Source: Schizochytrium sp. TIO01
Lineage: Eukaryota > Sar > Bigyra > Thraustochytrida > Thraustochytriidae
Length of the DNA: 64,000 nucleotides
Direction: 5' to 3'
Assembly (NCBI GenBank): GCA_004764695.1
Contig: SMSO01000006.1
Location: 139,859-203,858, forward strand
Shown here: piece by piece, positions 61,427 to 64,000 of the stretch
Layout of the letters: every line of letters begins with the position of its first letter
Numbering within the stretch: position 1 is the first letter of the stretch
The notes under the pieces: generated by a model
The model's database searches: none
Seen by the model: only the letters and a program-made list of their open reading frames with translations
What the model was told of the DNA's origin: nothing
Translations under genes and position numbers: made by a program

Positions 61427-61454
61427 AGGTACCTACCTACCTACCCACCTACGT
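61427..61454 (+). repeat. TACC tandem run
   Basis: GGTACCTACCTACCTACC followed by CACCTACGTA. It is one of many intergenic runs of the TACC/CTAGGTA type in this window and the longest one seen. Confidence 0.6.
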
Positions 61455-63496
61455 ACTATATGTCTATTTAAAAAGAAAAGAGTAAAATTTTACTATTACA
61501 ATTTGAGTCTCTCCTCACATTCCTTTATTTTACAAATCATGTCTCTGCTCTTCGAATTCTTGCTACCACTGTCATAGCATCCTACAAGCTTGGGTCCTTT
61601 TGGCGCTTTTCTGAAGATTGGCAGCATTTTGCAAAGGAACTTCTAGCCTGCTTTATGTGTTGCACAAGTCTAATCATGGATTCGCAGCTTTCATACTAAT
61701 TACTGCTCAAATAATATAAAACTTAAAAGTGTTCCGATTCCTTTCACAATGATCACAAAACTTTCTAACATAGGTAGTAAAATACAGTCTATTCAAACAA
61801 AGTTTTATTTTTTTCGAACTCAAAGAAAGCAAACTGAAGTTAAAAATCTTTGACTGCACCTGAAGCACTAAACTCCTTTTAATAAAAACCATAGGATGCG
61901 AGCTCACCTTCCATTATTACTGCCGAGCGGCGCGGCGATACGCACGTGCAAAGGTGTTATAGTTAAAGTTAGCTGGGTATTATGAGGGGTGGAGTGGCGC
62001 TTGAAAGCTGCGGTCCTTCCCTTTAGAATAAAATACGCGCCGTGACTGGATTTAGGACGTTCTAAGGTTTTCCGACAGACTCTACAAAAGTCAATTTTGC
62101 AGCCAGGGGGCACTCAACTTAGCAATGTTGTTCGCGTGACCGAATACACACTACAGGTAAATAGGAAAATGAGATCACTGGTTGATGATGAATGCTAAGT
62201 CGCGCTTATCTCTTGATCTTGATCGTGCGAGGGCATCATGAGTTGTAATTGTTAATAGCATTTTAGTACCTACGATGTTGATTTTATTGTATTTTTTCAT
62301 TTAATTAACACAAAGTTTTAAAAAAGAAATTTATCTCTATGTACCTGTTAGCAACTTCTATCAATTAAAAAAAAAAATCAACAAGACACCCAGATAGCAG
62401 GTATAGGTACTACTACGACGGAAAATAGTACGTACATATAAATTAGTCTCTTCAAAGTTTGAAGAGAATGCTCAGCAGATACAAAGAGACCACATGCCCT
62501 TTCGTTTGGTTTGGAGGTCCTTCTGACAGGATGCAGGGGCCTAGGTTGCAGAGTCAGACTTCTGCATGTCAGCGGGGCCTTCACCTTCACTGGGATTGGC
62601 CAAGGCCATCAAGATAGGCCATGACATGATTTGTGCAACAATAAGTTGACGAGTCGGTCTAGTGCTGAACTGAAAAGAAAGCACCCCAGGACAGTAAGCT
62701 GCAAGAAAGCCAAACGCAGCTCAACTATTTATCCGCATTGCTTCGCGAACTAAACTGACCCTTCGATGTCTGGGTGGTCAAGTTTATCTTAAGATCCATT
62801 CAAGCGAGGTCTTATTCAAGGCACAGCGCCTCGAATACCTGCTCCCGGGCTCTTGACCGCACGCGCCAGACTACTGCGGTGGTGTTGCACCTGCCCAGTG
62901 TCGCAGTAGTAGTCAGAGCGAATTCTGCTCTCCCCCGTTGATGTGTTCAGAGTTTGCATACCTAACTTGAATGCCATGTCTGCGCTCCTTCTCTGTGAGC
63001 TGCTGCCCGTGGTCGATAATTCGTATTCGTAGCAAAGTTGTTTCGATGCATCAATCTGACGAAGATGATGATGATTATGATGCTGATGATACTGGCAAAT
63101 GGAGACCTGTCGATGCGGCACGGATACGGTATTCCAGTAAACTGAAACGCACTTGGACCAGCGAGTGCAAGTGTGGTAAGCGAAGGGTTGTCTAGTATCT
63201 CGAAGTTGGACTCGAATAAGGTTATCTAGCCAAAAGCAGCAGCTCAACAACCTGAAGAAAAGAAGGTGTGTTAGTTACTACCTTTGGAGTAACTCCAACT
63301 CATCTTCCCATATAACCTCTGTGTGCTTAGACCGCAGAAAACAGAAGAAAAGAGAAAAAAGTTTAAGTTTGCACATACACACGCACACTCACAATTGGTA
63401 GGTTAGTAGGTCTTGTACGAGTAGACAGCCATGAGTACCCGTCTCTCTTCGGGCTGGACTGAAGACTTAGCTGAGTATTGCAATGACTCTGCACTC

Positions 63497-63510
63497 TCAG
63501 AGGCTACTCC
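63497..63510 (+). repeat. Copy of dispersed repeat word TCAGAGGCTACTCC
   Basis: Shares a 13-mer with 4046-4058 and 37536-37548. About 30 bases on it is followed by TTAGCTTGAAAG, similar to the AGCTTG start of the second block in the copies at 53378 and 59160, so it may be a decayed element. Confidence 0.4.
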
Positions 63511-64000
63511 TAAAACTTCTTTCCTTAGCTTGAAAGTTAGCTACAGGTGTATCGTGCATAAATGAAGACTCTAGGTTGTTGATAGCTTTTACTCAGTTAA
63601 CACTGTGAGTTAGAATTTAGTAGTACTTTTTGAACGCTGATTGATCATATAAGTTCTTTCGTTGCTTTTATTATTCGAGTATTCACGAAGGTGCTACTTG
63701 TAATAAATCGTAGCTCATGAAGCGACCGAGGCTGAGATTTTCGATAATATGAGAGAAGGCAACTGAGTAATATTGGTGGCCTTAAGAGAATAGGTCTGCT
63801 TTTGCAGTACAAAGGTAACTTGAGGAACACGGGGAACTTAGTTTAAAGTTGGAGATTAATCATATAGCTTCAAGTAGTTCAAAATGTCTAATTTGTATTA
63901 TTACATAGTACTGGTTTTTAGAACTCAATTAGTAGTATGGCAATTTAAATATAATTGCGCTCGGATTAAACCGTCACGAGGACATGATTAATCTGTTACA

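Larger units (their letters stand above)
61232..64000. other. Terminal gene-poor region with weak gene candidates
   Basis: 2.8 kb without a secure gene. It starts with the protease promoter region and a TACC/TACCT run (61427-61450). A minus-strand frame (62113-61904) with FCRVC ends at a fair donor GGAAG|GTGAGC near 61902, and a plus-strand frame (ATG 63049, MHQSDEDDDDYDADDTGK, later KWRPVDAARIRYSSKL) ends at 63195; neither is convincing. A dispersed-repeat word lies at 63497-63510. Confidence 0.45.

Noticed and set aside
61904-62113. Minus-strand 69-codon frame with a CxxC motif and a fair donor
   Set aside because: No ATG and a stop just upstream; the only downstream exon candidate ends after 13 codons. 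A structured RNA was considered but no known fold was recognised.
62816-63250. 144-codon minus-strand frame versus a plus-strand acidic frame at 63049-63195
   Set aside because: Both strands are open, the His-rich and Asp-rich segments both come from a GATGAT simple repeat, and neither has a recognisable domain.
1-64000. Transposon, retroelement or viral coding sequence, CRISPR arrays, rRNA operons
   Set aside because: No reverse transcriptase, integrase, transposase or capsid motifs, no spaced direct-repeat array and no rRNA-like sequence were seen in either strand.

Overview
The window looks like nuclear DNA of a unicellular eukaryote, most likely a heterotrophic stramenopile of the labyrinthulomycete (thraustochytrid) kind. 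That placement is an inference. The genes are long, mostly intron-free and eukaryotic in content (STRAP, PUS10, tubby, CLC with two CBS domains, PHD finger, EMAPII-type tRNA binding, NACHT-WD40). Gaps between genes are AT-rich and about 0.4 to 3.5 kb long. The few introns I can infer are GT-AG, mostly 40-100 nt. I saw no operons, Shine-Dalgarno pattern, rRNA, tRNA or CRISPR array.

Layout. 1-12 kb: a spliced gene fusing a YbaK-type editing domain to an EMAPII tRNA-binding domain (-), a CLC chloride channel (+), a small unassigned coding exon (-), and a long coiled-coil gene (-) with an apparent one-base frameshift and several short 5' exons. 12-24 kb: a tubby-like protein (+), a FERRY3/C12orf4-like protein (+), a coiled-coil protein with a QRICH2/DUF4795-like tail (-), then a 2.8 kb AT-rich gap and an unknown protein (+). 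24-37 kb: a WD40 protein (-), a large type I membrane protein with a Frizzled-like Cys-rich ectodomain and a cytoplasmic coiled coil (-), and a 1726-residue DUF4062-NACHT-WD40 STAND ATPase (-). 38-47 kb: a GNAT acetyltransferase (+), a short-chain dehydrogenase (+), STRAP (-), a possible spliced gene (+), a possible small gene (-) and PUS10 (+). 47-64 kb: a possible small spliced gene (-), a SANT/PHD chromatin protein (-), a CFAP96-like ciliary protein (-), a possible 31-residue spliced peptide gene (+), a sterol 3-beta-HSD-like enzyme (+), a secreted Cys-rich protein (-) and a membrane-anchored papain-like protease (-). The last 2.7 kb holds only weak candidates.

The genes do not form one pathway. 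Tubby, the DUF4795-like protein and the CFAP96-like protein together suggest a flagellated stage. The YbaK-EMAPII protein and PUS10 belong to tRNA biology. The STAND ATPase and the Frizzled-like receptor are the best candidates for undescribed sensing systems. The gaps carry a short dispersed repeat and many words built on CTAGGTA/TACCTA that are not seen in the genes.

Coordinates of single-exon genes are firm. Starts were set at the first in-frame ATG. Splice joins were read by eye and have no transcript support.
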